A program made the position numbers and the translations under genes. A stretch of 64,000 bases of DNA from Myxococcus fulvus (GTDB taxonomy: Bacteria > Myxococcota > Myxococcia > Myxococcales > Myxococcaceae): assembly GCF_900111765.1 (NCBI RefSeq), contig NZ_FOIB01000002.1, positions 868,001 to 932,000 on the forward strand, written 5' to 3'. Below are positions 1-8,612 of this stretch, in pieces (positions within the stretch are counted from its first letter, which is position 1; each line of letters opens with the position of its first letter). The notes beneath the pieces were generated by a model, which was not told the DNA's origin, made no database searches, and saw nothing but the letters and a program-made list of their open reading frames with translations.

Positions 1-132
1 GTCGGGCCGGACGTCCCCGAAGTCGAGGAAGAGGGTGGCCGTGTCGTGCGTGTCCATCCGCACATGGTCGACGGTGACCTCGTACTCCACGGGCTTCCTG
101 CTGCGCGAGGGGCTCGCTTCGGCGGCGCTCAT
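1..132 (-). CDS. N-terminus of a probable ferredoxin/flavodoxin-reductase-type oxidoreductase (partial)
   Basis: Only the first 44 residues lie in the window; the gene runs off the left edge. The ATG at 132 is preceded on the minus strand by a purine-rich ribosome-binding stretch (AGGGAAGG). The visible protein starts with a polar, charged leader and then a beta-strand-rich segment (YEVTVDHVRMDTHDTATLFL), which resembles the opening of the FAD-binding barrel of ferredoxin-NADP-reductase-like enzymes. That family call is inference from a short segment. It is divergent from the acyltransferase to its right. Confidence 0.45.
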   Translation of the reverse strand, partial: MSAAEASPSRSRKPVEYEVTVDHVRMDTHDTATLFLDFGDVRPD

Positions 133-435
133 GGGCCTTCCCTTAGCCCAAACCCGGGGTGCTCGCCGATGGGGTTGACGCCGGTGGAGTGGGATACCGG
201 TCCGTGACCGGGGGCCCGGGTGGCCCGTCCCGGAGTCGGTCCGGAGCGTTGGCTGCACGACGGGACGGCATGCGGGCAGGGGGCTGGCTCGGCGAGGGCG
301 CTGACCGGGGAGGAGGCTGGGACTACATCTTCTGGTGGCCAGTGGTGGGGCTGAAGGGTGGGTGAAAGAGGTCGGACGCCTGGGCGCCGACTTGTCCATG
401 CTCTCGGGCCGTCCCGAGGTGGAGGCGACCGACGC
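133..435. other. Intergenic region between divergent genes
   Basis: About 300 bases separate the oxidoreductase start at 132 from the acyltransferase start. It should hold the promoters of both genes, but I could not pick a convincing -35/-10 pair. The open frames here lack the codon bias of the neighbours. The acyltransferase frame is open upstream to a GTG at 358, so part of this stretch could be coding if that start is used. Confidence 0.5.
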
Positions 436-1188
436 GTGCTTCGCATTCTCTTTTCGCTGATGGCACGGCTGCCGGAGGGAGTCCGGCGCCACGTGGTGCG
501 TACCCTGATGGACGGGGTGTGGGATGCCCTGGCCGACGAGGTGGTGGAGGGCCGCGGCAACATCCCGGACGTGCCCTGCCTCTACATCTGCAACCACCTG
601 TCCAACGCGGATGGATTCACGCTGGACCGCGCCTTCCGTCCCCGGAAGCTGGTGTTCCTGGCGGGCGTGAAGCTGCAGGGCACCGTGATGACGCGGCTGG
701 CCTCGGAGGTGATGGAGACGATTGCCATCAAGCCGAACTCGCCGGACATCGAGGCGATGCGGCGCGCGGTGGAGACGCTCAAGGGCGGCAGCTCCGTGCT
801 CATCTTCCCCGAGGGCGCGCGCAGCCGGACGCACGAGCTGCAGCAGGCGAAGAAGGGCGTGGCGCTCATCGCGAAGCGCGCGGGCGTGCCCGTGGTGCCG
901 GTGGCGCTGATGGGGACGGAGAAGCTGATGCCCATCAACGACTCGGACATGGGGGGTGAGCAGCTGTATCACGCCGATGTCCGGGTGCGGGTGGGGCCGG
1001 CGTTCCGCATGGAGGACCTGGAGCCGGAGACTGTCGGCGCGGAGGACGCGAGGCAGGCGCTGGCGGACGCGATGATGCGCCGGGTGGCGCGGCTGCTGCC
1101 TCCCGAGTACCAGGGCGTCTACGCGAATGCCCCGACTCCGCTGTCCGTGACGCGCCTGCACGAGCCGCCCTCCGCTCCGGCGCCGTGA
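436..1188 (+). CDS. 1-acyl-sn-glycerol-3-phosphate acyltransferase family protein (PlsC-like)
   Basis: Predicted membrane-associated acyltransferase that moves a fatty acyl group onto lysophosphatidate or a related acceptor in phospholipid synthesis. The 250-residue product has the family's catalytic H-X4-D box at His54/Asp59 (NHLSNAD) and the glycerol-phosphate-binding FPEGARS block. The GTG at 436 has TGGAGG about ten bases upstream and begins right before the hydrophobic segment LRILFSLMARL. An in-frame GTG at 358 would add 26 Arg/Gly-rich residues that look non-native. It could instead acylate a lysolipid other than lysophosphatidate. Confidence 0.8.
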   Translation: MLRILFSLMARLPEGVRRHVVRTLMDGVWDALADEVVEGRGNIPDVPCLYICNHLSNADGFTLDRAFRPRKLVFLAGVKLQGTVMTRLASEVMETIAIKPNSPDIEAMRRAVETLKGGSSVLIFPEGARSRTHELQQAKKGVALIAKRAGVPVVPVALMGTEKLMPINDSDMGGEQLYHADVRVRVGPAFRMEDLEPETVGAEDARQALADAMMRRVARLLPPEYQGVYANAPTPLSVTRLHEPPSAPAP

Positions 1189-1242
1189 GCGCTGGCCATC
1201 GCGAGTTCGCACGGGAGTGCTCGGCCTGGGAGCGAGGCCGCA

Positions 1243-2430
1243 ATGAGTCGTTGCGGTCCGCCCGGGAGCACCGACAATGGGCCTCCCGTGACGAACGCCC
1301 GCGCCTCCGAGCATGTCTATGTCTCCACCCTTCCTGGACTGGAGCCCGCGCTGGAGTCGGAGTGCGCCGCGCTCGGCTGGAAGCCGCGCCGCGCCGAGGG
1401 CGGCGTGGAGCTGGAGGGGCCCGCCGGGCTGCATCAGGAAGCCAACCTGCGCCTGCGCACCGCGAGCCGCGTGCTGCTGCGGCTGGGCGTCTTCCGAGCG
1501 AATGACGAAGACGTGCTGGTTCGAAGCCTGCGCGGACTGGAGCTGTCGCGCAGCTGGGACCGCCGCTCGCCTCCGCGGATGTCGGTGACGCTGAAGCGCT
1601 CGGGAGTCCCGGGCGCGGACGTGGTGATGGACGCGGCAGCGGAGGCGTGGGGCGTGGAGTCGGTGGCTCGCGCGGGACCGCTCGATGAGGAAGGCGGTCC
1701 TGGGCTCACGTTGCTCGTGCGCGTGGAGGGCGACGTCTTCACGGTGAGCGCCGACACCAGCGGAGAGCCGCTGCATCGCCGGGGTTATCGACAGGAGATC
1801 AGCCGCGCGCCTCTTCGGGAGACGCTCGCCGCGGGCATCCTGACGCTGGCGGGCTACGACGGCACGGAGCCGCTCGTAGACCCGATGTGCGGCTCGGGAA
1901 CCTTCCTGGTGGAAGGCGCGTGGATGTCGATGAAGCGCGCGCCAGGCTTGATGCATGGTTTCGCGTTCGAATCGTTTCCTGGTTTCGATGCGAGTGGCTG
2001 GGCGGAGCGCAAGGCGAGGGCGGAGTCGGAGGCGCTGGCCGCGCCGCGTGGAGCCCTGCACGGCTTCGACATCAACGCGGGCTCGCTGGGAACCGCTCGA
2101 AGGAACGCGCGCCGCGCGGGCGTGACGCTCGCGCTGGAGCGCAAGGACGTGAAGACGCTGACGGCGCCCCCCGGAGGCCCCGGCCTGTTGGTCGTGAACC
2201 CGCCCTACGGGAAGCGCGTGGGCGAGGGCGAGGACCTGCCCGGGCTCTATCGGGCGATGGGCGAGACGCTGCGCAAGGGCTTCACGGGCTGGCGCGCGGC
2301 GCTGCTGGTGCCCGAGGACACCGGGCTCGTGAAGGCGCTGAACCTGCCGGAGGCCCGGAGCCTGCCCGTGCGCAACGGCGGCCTGCGCTGCAAGCTGCTC
2401 CTCACGGGCGCGCTCGCGCCGCGCCGCTGA
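1243..2430 (+). CDS. THUMP-domain class I SAM-dependent RNA methyltransferase (RlmL N-terminal/YcbY-like)
   Basis: A 395-residue protein with an N-terminal THUMP-type RNA-binding region followed by a Rossmann methyltransferase. The SAM-binding segment DPMCGSGTFLVEGA and the catalytic NPPYGKRVGEG motif (the NPPY of amino-methylating enzymes) are intact. The family makes m2G in 23S rRNA (position 2445 in E. coli). The length fits the single-methyltransferase form rather than the double-domain E. coli RlmKL. The ATG at 1243 has a GGGAGCGAGG stretch upstream, but homology-like sequence starts only around residue 24, so the GTG at 1288 is a possible alternative. Confidence 0.82.
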   Translation: MSRCGPPGSTDNGPPVTNARASEHVYVSTLPGLEPALESECAALGWKPRRAEGGVELEGPAGLHQEANLRLRTASRVLLRLGVFRANDEDVLVRSLRGLELSRSWDRRSPPRMSVTLKRSGVPGADVVMDAAAEAWGVESVARAGPLDEEGGPGLTLLVRVEGDVFTVSADTSGEPLHRRGYRQEISRAPLRETLAAGILTLAGYDGTEPLVDPMCGSGTFLVEGAWMSMKRAPGLMHGFAFESFPGFDASGWAERKARAESEALAAPRGALHGFDINAGSLGTARRNARRAGVTLALERKDVKTLTAPPGGPGLLVVNPPYGKRVGEGEDLPGLYRAMGETLRKGFTGWRAALLVPEDTGLVKALNLPEARSLPVRNGGLRCKLLLTGALAPRR

Positions 2431-2652
2431 GCAACCCCGCACGTGTCCGTGGGATGCGTGGCCCTCGCGCTGGGCGCCCCCGTCCATCGAGGCCACGCCC
2501 CCCTGCGACCGGGAGCCACGGTCGTCCCTTGTCAGCGAGCCCCCGGGACGCAGCACCGCGACCCGCTCACGGGACGAAGGTGCACCGGGCAACTCGAGTC
2601 CACACGCCCCTGCCCCATGGAGCCACGGTCTCCCCCTGTGATGCGGCCTTCA

Positions 2653-2674
2653 CCTCCGCGTTCCACCACGGAGG
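2653..2674. terminator. Hairpin between convergent genes
   Basis: Arms CCTCCG and CGGAGG enclose a ten-base loop just before the 3' end of the minus-strand gene that ends at 2689. No clear U-run follows on either strand. The rest of 2431-2688 shows no supported gene. Confidence 0.3.
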
Positions 2675-2688
2675 CGCAGCACCTCGGC

Positions 2689-3597
2689 TCAACCGCGGCG
2701 GCGAAAGCTCACCCGGGCAACGATGGCCACCGCGACGACGATGGCGAAGAGGGAGCCCACCCAGCCGACATGAATCGCCGAGGTGTCCGAATCCTCGACG
2801 GCCTTGGTCGCGGCTTCTTTCGGAGAAGGAGACGCCTGCCGCACCGACTCATCATCCACCTGTCGCTCCGGTGATGCCCTGTCCTGGGCGGGCATGGGCG
2901 CACCCCGCGGAGGAACGACACCCGGTGCTCCTCGCGCTTCGTCGGGCGCCGCTCGGGTCTCGGGTCCCACCTCCTCGACGGGAGCCTCTTCCGGCACCTC
3001 CTGTCCTGTCGCTTCACCCGTCACCTGCAGCGCCGGGTCTGGCGGCTGGGGCTGCTGCCGCTCGACGTCACGCGCCAGCGCGTCCTCGGGCGACTCCGGG
3101 ACGGGCTTGCGGGCCTCACGCACGAAGCCCCTGAACGACGCGAGCTTCGCGGGCGAGTCCACCTCGAACGAGCGGACGTGCACGATGATGAAAGTCTCAC
3201 CCTGCCCCTCCACGGGCAGCAACGCCAACCCCACCGCGACTCCAGGCGGCGGCGCGGTGAAGCTCTCGGGCGTGTGCAGCCCATCCACCGAGCCACCCAC
3301 CGTCAGGATGCGCAGCCGCGCCGGCGCTGGCGCGCCATCGACGACCTCCAAGACCTCGAAGTCGCGCAGCGTGTACGCCTCGCGCACCGTGACGGGCCGT
3401 CCCCGGTCGTCGAACTGTCCGCCCAGCTCGCGCCAGTGGACCGACACCCCCTCCAGGAAGCGGCCCACCACCACCGACGTGCCCTGCCGCACGATGTCCT
3501 CCGGGGGAACCGGCCCCACCGAGGACGAAGCCCTCGCCGACATCGAAACCGCGAACAGCACCATCATTGCAAGCCGCGCGAGCTTGGCCCCATGCAT
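2689..3597 (-). CDS. Exported protein with C-terminal membrane anchor, function unknown
   Basis: A 302-residue protein. The ATG at 3597 follows a good GAGGAG site and starts a signal peptide (LARLAMMVLFAVSMSARA). Residues from about 30 to 170 form a folded region with the look of a beta-rich extracytoplasmic domain. A long Pro/Glu/Ala-rich linker follows, then one transmembrane helix (GWVGSLFAIVVAVAIVARV) and a basic tail FRRRG. The layout of signal peptide, ectodomain, low-complexity stalk, helix and arginines resembles C-terminally sorted or surface-anchored proteins of myxobacteria, but no sorting motif such as a PEP or GlyGly tag is clear. Function not recognised. It is encoded downstream of the matrixin protease on the same strand. 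Confidence 0.65.
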   Translation of the reverse strand: MHGAKLARLAMMVLFAVSMSARASSSVGPVPPEDIVRQGTSVVVGRFLEGVSVHWRELGGQFDDRGRPVTVREAYTLRDFEVLEVVDGAPAPARLRILTVGGSVDGLHTPESFTAPPPGVAVGLALLPVEGQGETFIIVHVRSFEVDSPAKLASFRGFVREARKPVPESPEDALARDVERQQPQPPDPALQVTGEATGQEVPEEAPVEEVGPETRAAPDEARGAPGVVPPRGAPMPAQDRASPERQVDDESVRQASPSPKEAATKAVEDSDTSAIHVGWVGSLFAIVVAVAIVARVSFRRRG

Positions 3598-3683
3598 GTC
3601 AATCACTCCTCGCTTCGCACGACGAATGGAAGAGGCCCCCACTCCGCCTCACGCGGAGACGAGATGGGGCGCCTCGGAGGAAC

Positions 3684-5216
3684 TCACTGCAGGTAGTGCG
3701 CGAAGACGAAGCTGTAGTCCCTGTGCGCGGACACCGAGGGCGTGACGAGCGAGCCCGGAGCAATCTCCGGTCCCGCCGTGCCCCACTCGGAGCCATCGTT
3801 CGGAGACGTCCGCGAGTACAACACCCCCGCGAAGTTGGTGCCCCGAACGGCCTGGTGCATGCCACTGAGGCTCTTGGCCAGCGACGGCTGGGTGCGCGTC
3901 TCGTCCGTGCCGTAGAGCAGCCCGTCGTAGACCAGGTTCGCTCCGTCCCAGTGCAGCTTCATCGTCCGCACCCGGTACGCCGAGTGCAGGATGTCATCGG
4001 ACCAGCTGAACCCAATCCGGATGAAGCCGTTGCCGGAGCTGGTGATGGAGACCCCCGCGAGCGCCCGGTAGTAGGCAGGCACCGGCACCGCGACCTCAGG
4101 CCCCCAGTTCCAGCCGCCGTTGGTGGAGACGCGCGTCACCACCTGACCGTCATTGTTGGAATTGGCGCGGTCCAGCTTCGCGTACGCGAGAATCCACACG
4201 GTGTCGGTCAGCTTGTGCACCGCCGGAGTGCCGATGGTGGTGGCCCCGGCGACGTTGCCCACGCCGAACCAGCTGACGCCTCCGTCGGTGGACTTGACCA
4301 TGCGAATCTGCATGGCGTCGTTGAGCGGGTCCACCCACGCCATGATGTAGTCATTGTTCCAGCCATGGCCGGTGGTGCCATAGATGCTGCGCTCGCCGCC
4401 GAAGACGAACCACTTGCTGGTGTCATAGACGGAGCCATCCGCGTTGCCGCGAATCCACTGCGGGTTCTTCCCCGCGCCCGTGTAGAAGAACACCGTCTGG
4501 CTGGTGTCCCGCAGCGCCGTCGGGTCGATGGACGTCGTCACGCCGATGCCGGAGAGGTTCGTCGGGAACGCGCTCCAGGAGACGCCGTTGTCCGTCGAGC
4601 GCTTCATGTAGACGCGGTCGTAATCCCGCGCACCGTAGAGCGCGCGCACGTCCGTGTAGTCCTTCGTCGTCGGGCCATGGCGCATGCCCGCGTGCACCGA
4701 GGGGAACATCACCGCCGTGGTGATTCCGTCCTCGTGGTCCAGGCCGAACGCATGCCCGAACTCGTGGATGGCCACGCCCTGCATGTCGATGGCGCCCGTG
4801 GTGTTGCGGTGCGGCGTGAAGTTCCAGGGCGTCCCGTTGGAGCTCTTGCGATGGAAGATGATGGTGATGGCGCTCCCCGTCCCGAAGGTGGAGGCCACCC
4901 GGGAGCCATCGACGTGCTTCTCGTTCATCTGCACGATGATTTCGCCCGACGACGCCACCGTGCGCGTCGTGTAGCCATAGACGGCGGGCTTGAGTCGGAA
5001 GGCGCCGATGGTGCGCCACTTCACGATGGCGTTGTAGAGACAGGACATGAAGGGGTCGCGCCAACTGGCCGGAATCCCTTGCGCCTCGAAGCTGTCCCAG
5101 TTCACCCAGATGGGAACTTCGGCATCCTGATTGTAGATACGGACATCCGCTCGGGCTGAAGCGGAGGACAAGACGACGACACCCGCAAGCACTGCGCCCC
5201 ACCAATTCGAGGACAT
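3684..5216 (-). CDS. Secreted matrixin-family zinc metalloprotease with sialidase-like repeats
   Basis: A 510-residue exported protein. The ATG at 5216 has a GAGGGGG site and starts a signal peptide ending near SSASARA. The metzincin zinc site HEFGHAFGLDH covers residues 151-161 with the three His ligands and catalytic Glu152, and a Met-turn (VMFPSV) follows, as in matrixins and bacterial M10/M57-like proteases. The C-terminal two thirds carry Asp-box-like repeats (STDNGVSW, STDGGVSW, STNGGWNW) typical of sialidase-type beta-propellers, which may bind glycans or substrate. Likely role is extracellular proteolysis during predation or matrix turnover. That role is inference. Confidence 0.8.
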   Translation of the reverse strand: MSSNWWGAVLAGVVVLSSASARADVRIYNQDAEVPIWVNWDSFEAQGIPASWRDPFMSCLYNAIVKWRTIGAFRLKPAVYGYTTRTVASSGEIIVQMNEKHVDGSRVASTFGTGSAITIIFHRKSSNGTPWNFTPHRNTTGAIDMQGVAIHEFGHAFGLDHEDGITTAVMFPSVHAGMRHGPTTKDYTDVRALYGARDYDRVYMKRSTDNGVSWSAFPTNLSGIGVTTSIDPTALRDTSQTVFFYTGAGKNPQWIRGNADGSVYDTSKWFVFGGERSIYGTTGHGWNNDYIMAWVDPLNDAMQIRMVKSTDGGVSWFGVGNVAGATTIGTPAVHKLTDTVWILAYAKLDRANSNNDGQVVTRVSTNGGWNWGPEVAVPVPAYYRALAGVSITSSGNGFIRIGFSWSDDILHSAYRVRTMKLHWDGANLVYDGLLYGTDETRTQPSLAKSLSGMHQAVRGTNFAGVLYSRTSPNDGSEWGTAGPEIAPGSLVTPSVSAHRDYSFVFAHYLQ

Positions 5217-5362
5217 TCTTTCCCCCTCGTGTTCGAGTCGTGCAGCAACGCGTGAACGGGCAATCCGCGAGACCTTCGCCAAGAGCTCGACGAAACAGGA
5301 GGCGGCGCACGTATGCTTCCTGCTCCCACCCTGTCAGCACCACCCGGGCGCCCCACCCCACC

Positions 5363-6679
5363 ATGACGACTGGAAGCGATTCGAGTCCCCAAGACGTTGG
5401 AATGCGGCGCGCCGTCTCCCGCTGGGAGCTGGTGGGCTTCTCCATCAATGACGTCATCGGCAGCGGGGTGTACCTGCTGCCCGCGGCGGCCGCGGCGAAC
5501 CTCGGCTCCGCGAGCACCGGCGCCGTGGTGCTCGCCGGACTGGCGGTGCTGCTGCTCGTGCTCTGCTTCGCGGAGGCCGCCAGCTACTTCGACAAGCCCG
5601 GCAGCGCGTACCTCTACACGCGCGAGGCCTTCGGAGAGCTGGTGGGCTTCCAGGTCGGGTGGATGACCTGGCTGGCCCGCGTCGCCTCGGTGGCCTCGCT
5701 GTCCGTCGGCTTCTCCCGGGCGCTCGGCTACCTGTGGCCCGGCGCCAATGCGGGCTTCGGCCAGAGCCTGGCCATCGCGATTCCGCTGCTCGCGCTCACG
5801 GCCATCAACGTCGTCGGGGTGAAGAGCGGCGCTCGCACGGCGGTCTTCCTGGCCATCACCAAGACGGTGCCGCTGCTCATCTTCATCGGCGTGGGCATCT
5901 TCTTCGTGTCGGCGCCGTTGGCGACCTCCGTGGAGCCCAAGAGCACCGGCAGCCTGGGCTCGGCTGTATTGCTGCTCCTGTTCGCGTATGCGGGCTTCGA
6001 GAACACGGCCGCGCCCGCGGGAGAGTTCAAGAACCCTCGCCGCGACGTGCCCTTCGCGCTCATCGTGCAGATTGGCGTCGTCACGCTCATCTACACCGCG
6101 GTGCAGTGGGTGGCGCTGGGGACGTTGCCCGGGGTGGTGGACGCGAAGACGCCGCTGGCCGATGCCGCCGCGACGTTCCTGGGAGGCTGGGGCGGGTTGA
6201 TGATGACGGTGGGCGGCGCGCTGTCGATTCTGGGCACCAACAGCAACACGGTGCTCGCGGGGCCTCGGTATCTGTATGCGCTCGCGCGGGATGGCTTCGG
6301 CCCCGCGGTGCTCGCCACGCTGCACCCGCGCTTCCGCACACCCACGGCGGCCATCCTGGTGCAGACGGGCATCGCGTTGCCGCTGGCGTTCTCGGGCTCG
6401 TTCGAGGTGCTCGCCACGCTGTCCGTGGTGGCCCGGCTGGCCACGTACTTCGGCACGGCGGTGGCCGTCCCGGTGCTTCGCCGCAAGCTCCAGCAGCCGG
6501 CCAATGCGTTCCGCATCCCCGGCGGGCCGGTGATTCCCATCGCGGCGGCGTCGCTGTGTGTCGTGTTCGCGCTGAGCGCGGAGAAGAAGAACCTCATCGC
6601 GGGGGGCATCGCGCTCGCGGTCGGCTTCGTGCTGTATCGCTTCCAGCGACGGCCCGCGGAGAAGGTCGCGCTCGAGTAG
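5363..6679 (+). CDS. APC-superfamily amino acid permease
   Basis: A 438-residue inner-membrane transporter, all hydrophobic helices with the first-helix APC signature INDVIGSGVYLLPA, where the GSG turn normally binds the substrate backbone. About twelve membrane segments can be read, which is the usual APC length. Substrate cannot be deduced. The ATG at 5363 lacks a clear ribosome-binding site and the ATG at 5402 (MRRAVSRWELVGF) is a plausible alternative; the upstream extension to 5240 is Arg-rich and unlikely to be translated. It is divergent from the matrixin protease, 146 bases away. Confidence 0.78.
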   Translation: MTTGSDSSPQDVGMRRAVSRWELVGFSINDVIGSGVYLLPAAAAANLGSASTGAVVLAGLAVLLLVLCFAEAASYFDKPGSAYLYTREAFGELVGFQVGWMTWLARVASVASLSVGFSRALGYLWPGANAGFGQSLAIAIPLLALTAINVVGVKSGARTAVFLAITKTVPLLIFIGVGIFFVSAPLATSVEPKSTGSLGSAVLLLLFAYAGFENTAAPAGEFKNPRRDVPFALIVQIGVVTLIYTAVQWVALGTLPGVVDAKTPLADAAATFLGGWGGLMMTVGGALSILGTNSNTVLAGPRYLYALARDGFGPAVLATLHPRFRTPTAAILVQTGIALPLAFSGSFEVLATLSVVARLATYFGTAVAVPVLRRKLQQPANAFRIPGGPVIPIAAASLCVVFALSAEKKNLIAGGIALAVGFVLYRFQRRPAEKVALE

Positions 6680-6742
6680 GTCCGTCGCCGGGTGCCCAGG
6701 CCCGTTCCCCGTGGGCCTGGGTTTCGTGTTAGCGGTGGCGCT

Positions 6743-8449
6743 GTGGACGACGCGCGCATCACCTTGCTCGACCCAGGATGGGAGGCGCCTCTCGATGGAG
6801 GCAGCCTGCCGAGCCCGTTCGATGAGCTGGGTCCCTCGCCGCTGGCGAGGCAGGCGGCGGAGGTGTTGCAGCGCGAGCTTCGTGAGGGGTGGGTGGCTCC
6901 GGGCGTTGCTACCGCGCCGCTGGAGGGTCACGAAGGCGGGAAGATGTTCGGGGTGCTGGTGGTGCGGCTGCCCGAGGGACGCCTGGGGTTCCTCCGGGCC
7001 TTCTCGGGGATGCTCGCCGGACGATGGGACGTGGAGGGGTATGTGCCTCCGCTGTTCGACCGTGAGGCGCGAGCGAGCCTTGAGCCCCAGGGCGAGGCCA
7101 CCGTGAAGGCGCTCTTCGCCCGCGCGGAAGCCATGCGGGCCTCGCCCGAGCTGCTGACACTGCGGGCAGCGCATGCGGAGCAGTCCGCGAGGCATGCCTC
7201 GGAGATTGTGGCGCTGCGAGAGCGGCACGAGGTCCGACGAAAGCAGCGGCATGCACGCAGGGCGGAGCTGACCGAGGCTGCCTCGAAGAGCTCCACTCCG
7301 GAGGCCAGCGCCCATGCGGCGGAGCTGCGAGACAGTCTTCATGCGCTCGACCAGGAGAGCCGTGGTGACAAAGCCGAGCGACGGCGCCTGGAGGCCACCC
7401 ATGCTTCAGAACGAAGCAGCCTCGAGCCGAAGCTGCTGCGTCTCGAGCGTCGGCTGCGCGCACTGGACCGACTGCGCCACATGGTGAGCCGCGCCGTCAT
7501 GCGGCGCATCCACGACACCTACGTCATCACCAACGCGCGTGGCGAGCGCCGCCTCCTGCGCAGTCTCTACGAGCGAGCCCAGCCGCCCTCGGGCGCCGCC
7601 GACTGCGCCGCGCCCAAGCTGCTCGCGTATGCGCAGGCTCACGGACTGCGTCCCGTCGCGCTCGCGGAGTTCTGGTGGGGCGCGCCGCCTCCCTCAGGAG
7701 GCCGTGTCACCGGCGCGTACTACGCGGCCTGTCGCGACAAGTGCGGACCCCTGCTCCCGTTCATGCTGGACGGTCTCTTCGTCGCGAGGCCGCGGACCTT
7801 CACGCCCCCGTCCACCACGCCAGGCTCACTGAGCATCCTGTTCGAGGACCGCTGGCTCGTGGTCGTCGCCAAGCCCCACGGGCTGCTCTCCGTTCCCGGG
7901 CGCGAGGCCTCGCTGAGCGACTCCGTCCTCACGCGCCTGAAGGCGCGCTACCCCGACGCGACCGGTCCCCTGCTCGTGCACCGGCTGGACCTGGACACCT
8001 CCGGGTTGCTCGTCGCCGCGCTCGACGCGCGCACGCACTCCGCGCTGCAACGCCAGTTCGTCCACCGCGAGGTCCACAAGCGCTACGTGGCCTGGGTCGA
8101 CGGCATCGTCACGGGGGAACAGGGCCGCATCGACTTCCCAATGCGCGTCGACCTCGACGACAGGCCCCGACAGATTCACGACCCCATCCACGGCAAGCCC
8201 GCCGTGACGGAGTGGCGCGTCATCGAGCGTCGTGGCGACCGGACGCGCGTGGCCTTCTTCCCGCTCACGGGGAGGACGCACCAACTTCGCGTCCACGCTG
8301 CCCATCCGCTGGGACTCGGCGCGCCCATCGTCGGAGACCGGCTCTACGGCCGCGACGGCGAGCGACTCATGCTCCACGCGGAGTCACTCACGCTTCTGCA
8401 TCCAGGAACCGGTGAGCGCGTCACCTTCGACAGCCCCGTGCCCTTCTGA
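6743..8449 (+). CDS. RluA-family RNA pseudouridine synthase with long N-terminal coiled-coil extension
   Basis: A 568-residue protein. The C-terminal 230 residues are an RluA-type pseudouridine synthase that isomerises uridines in rRNA or tRNA: the catalytic motif HRLDLDTSGLLV with its Asp is intact, followed by the family's GRTHQLRVH and IVGDRLYG blocks. The first 330 residues are not S4; they hold an Arg/Glu-rich coiled coil (about 115-245) and then a conserved-looking segment YYAACRDKCGPLLPFML with two cysteines. This long form is found in other bacteria too. The GTG at 6743 is chosen because the frame upstream overlaps the end of the permease region; a GTG at 6692 is also open. Confidence 0.82.
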   Translation: MDDARITLLDPGWEAPLDGGSLPSPFDELGPSPLARQAAEVLQRELREGWVAPGVATAPLEGHEGGKMFGVLVVRLPEGRLGFLRAFSGMLAGRWDVEGYVPPLFDREARASLEPQGEATVKALFARAEAMRASPELLTLRAAHAEQSARHASEIVALRERHEVRRKQRHARRAELTEAASKSSTPEASAHAAELRDSLHALDQESRGDKAERRRLEATHASERSSLEPKLLRLERRLRALDRLRHMVSRAVMRRIHDTYVITNARGERRLLRSLYERAQPPSGAADCAAPKLLAYAQAHGLRPVALAEFWWGAPPPSGGRVTGAYYAACRDKCGPLLPFMLDGLFVARPRTFTPPSTTPGSLSILFEDRWLVVVAKPHGLLSVPGREASLSDSVLTRLKARYPDATGPLLVHRLDLDTSGLLVAALDARTHSALQRQFVHREVHKRYVAWVDGIVTGEQGRIDFPMRVDLDDRPRQIHDPIHGKPAVTEWRVIERRGDRTRVAFFPLTGRTHQLRVHAAHPLGLGAPIVGDRLYGRDGERLMLHAESLTLLHPGTGERVTFDSPVPF

Positions 8450-8479
8450 CCGCACCCGCTGAGATGACTTCGCCCCATC

Positions 8480-8500
8480 GCCGCGAGCAGCACTCGCGGC
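8480..8500. repeat. Hairpin repeat, copy 1
   Basis: A 21-base element of two perfect 8-base arms, GCCGCGAG and CTCGCGGC, around a five-base loop. An identical copy sits at 8582. Both lie in the 163-base gap between the convergent pseudouridine synthase and methyltransferase genes, so they may act as a double terminator or be a dispersed palindromic repeat. Confidence 0.6.
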
Positions 8501-8581
8501 CTCGGCATCCTCACCAACGGAGGAGCGGCGCCCGACGACCTCGCCTTTCGGACTCCTCGGCCCGCTCATCGCGAGGCCCAC

Positions 8582-8602
8582 GCCGCGAGCAGCACTCGCG
8601 GC
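8582..8602. repeat. Hairpin repeat, copy 2
   Basis: Identical over 21 bases to the element at 8480-8500, in the same orientation, 102 bases away. It ends ten bases before the stop codon of the minus-strand methyltransferase gene. Confidence 0.6.
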
Positions 8603-8612
8603 CTTAAGCGCC

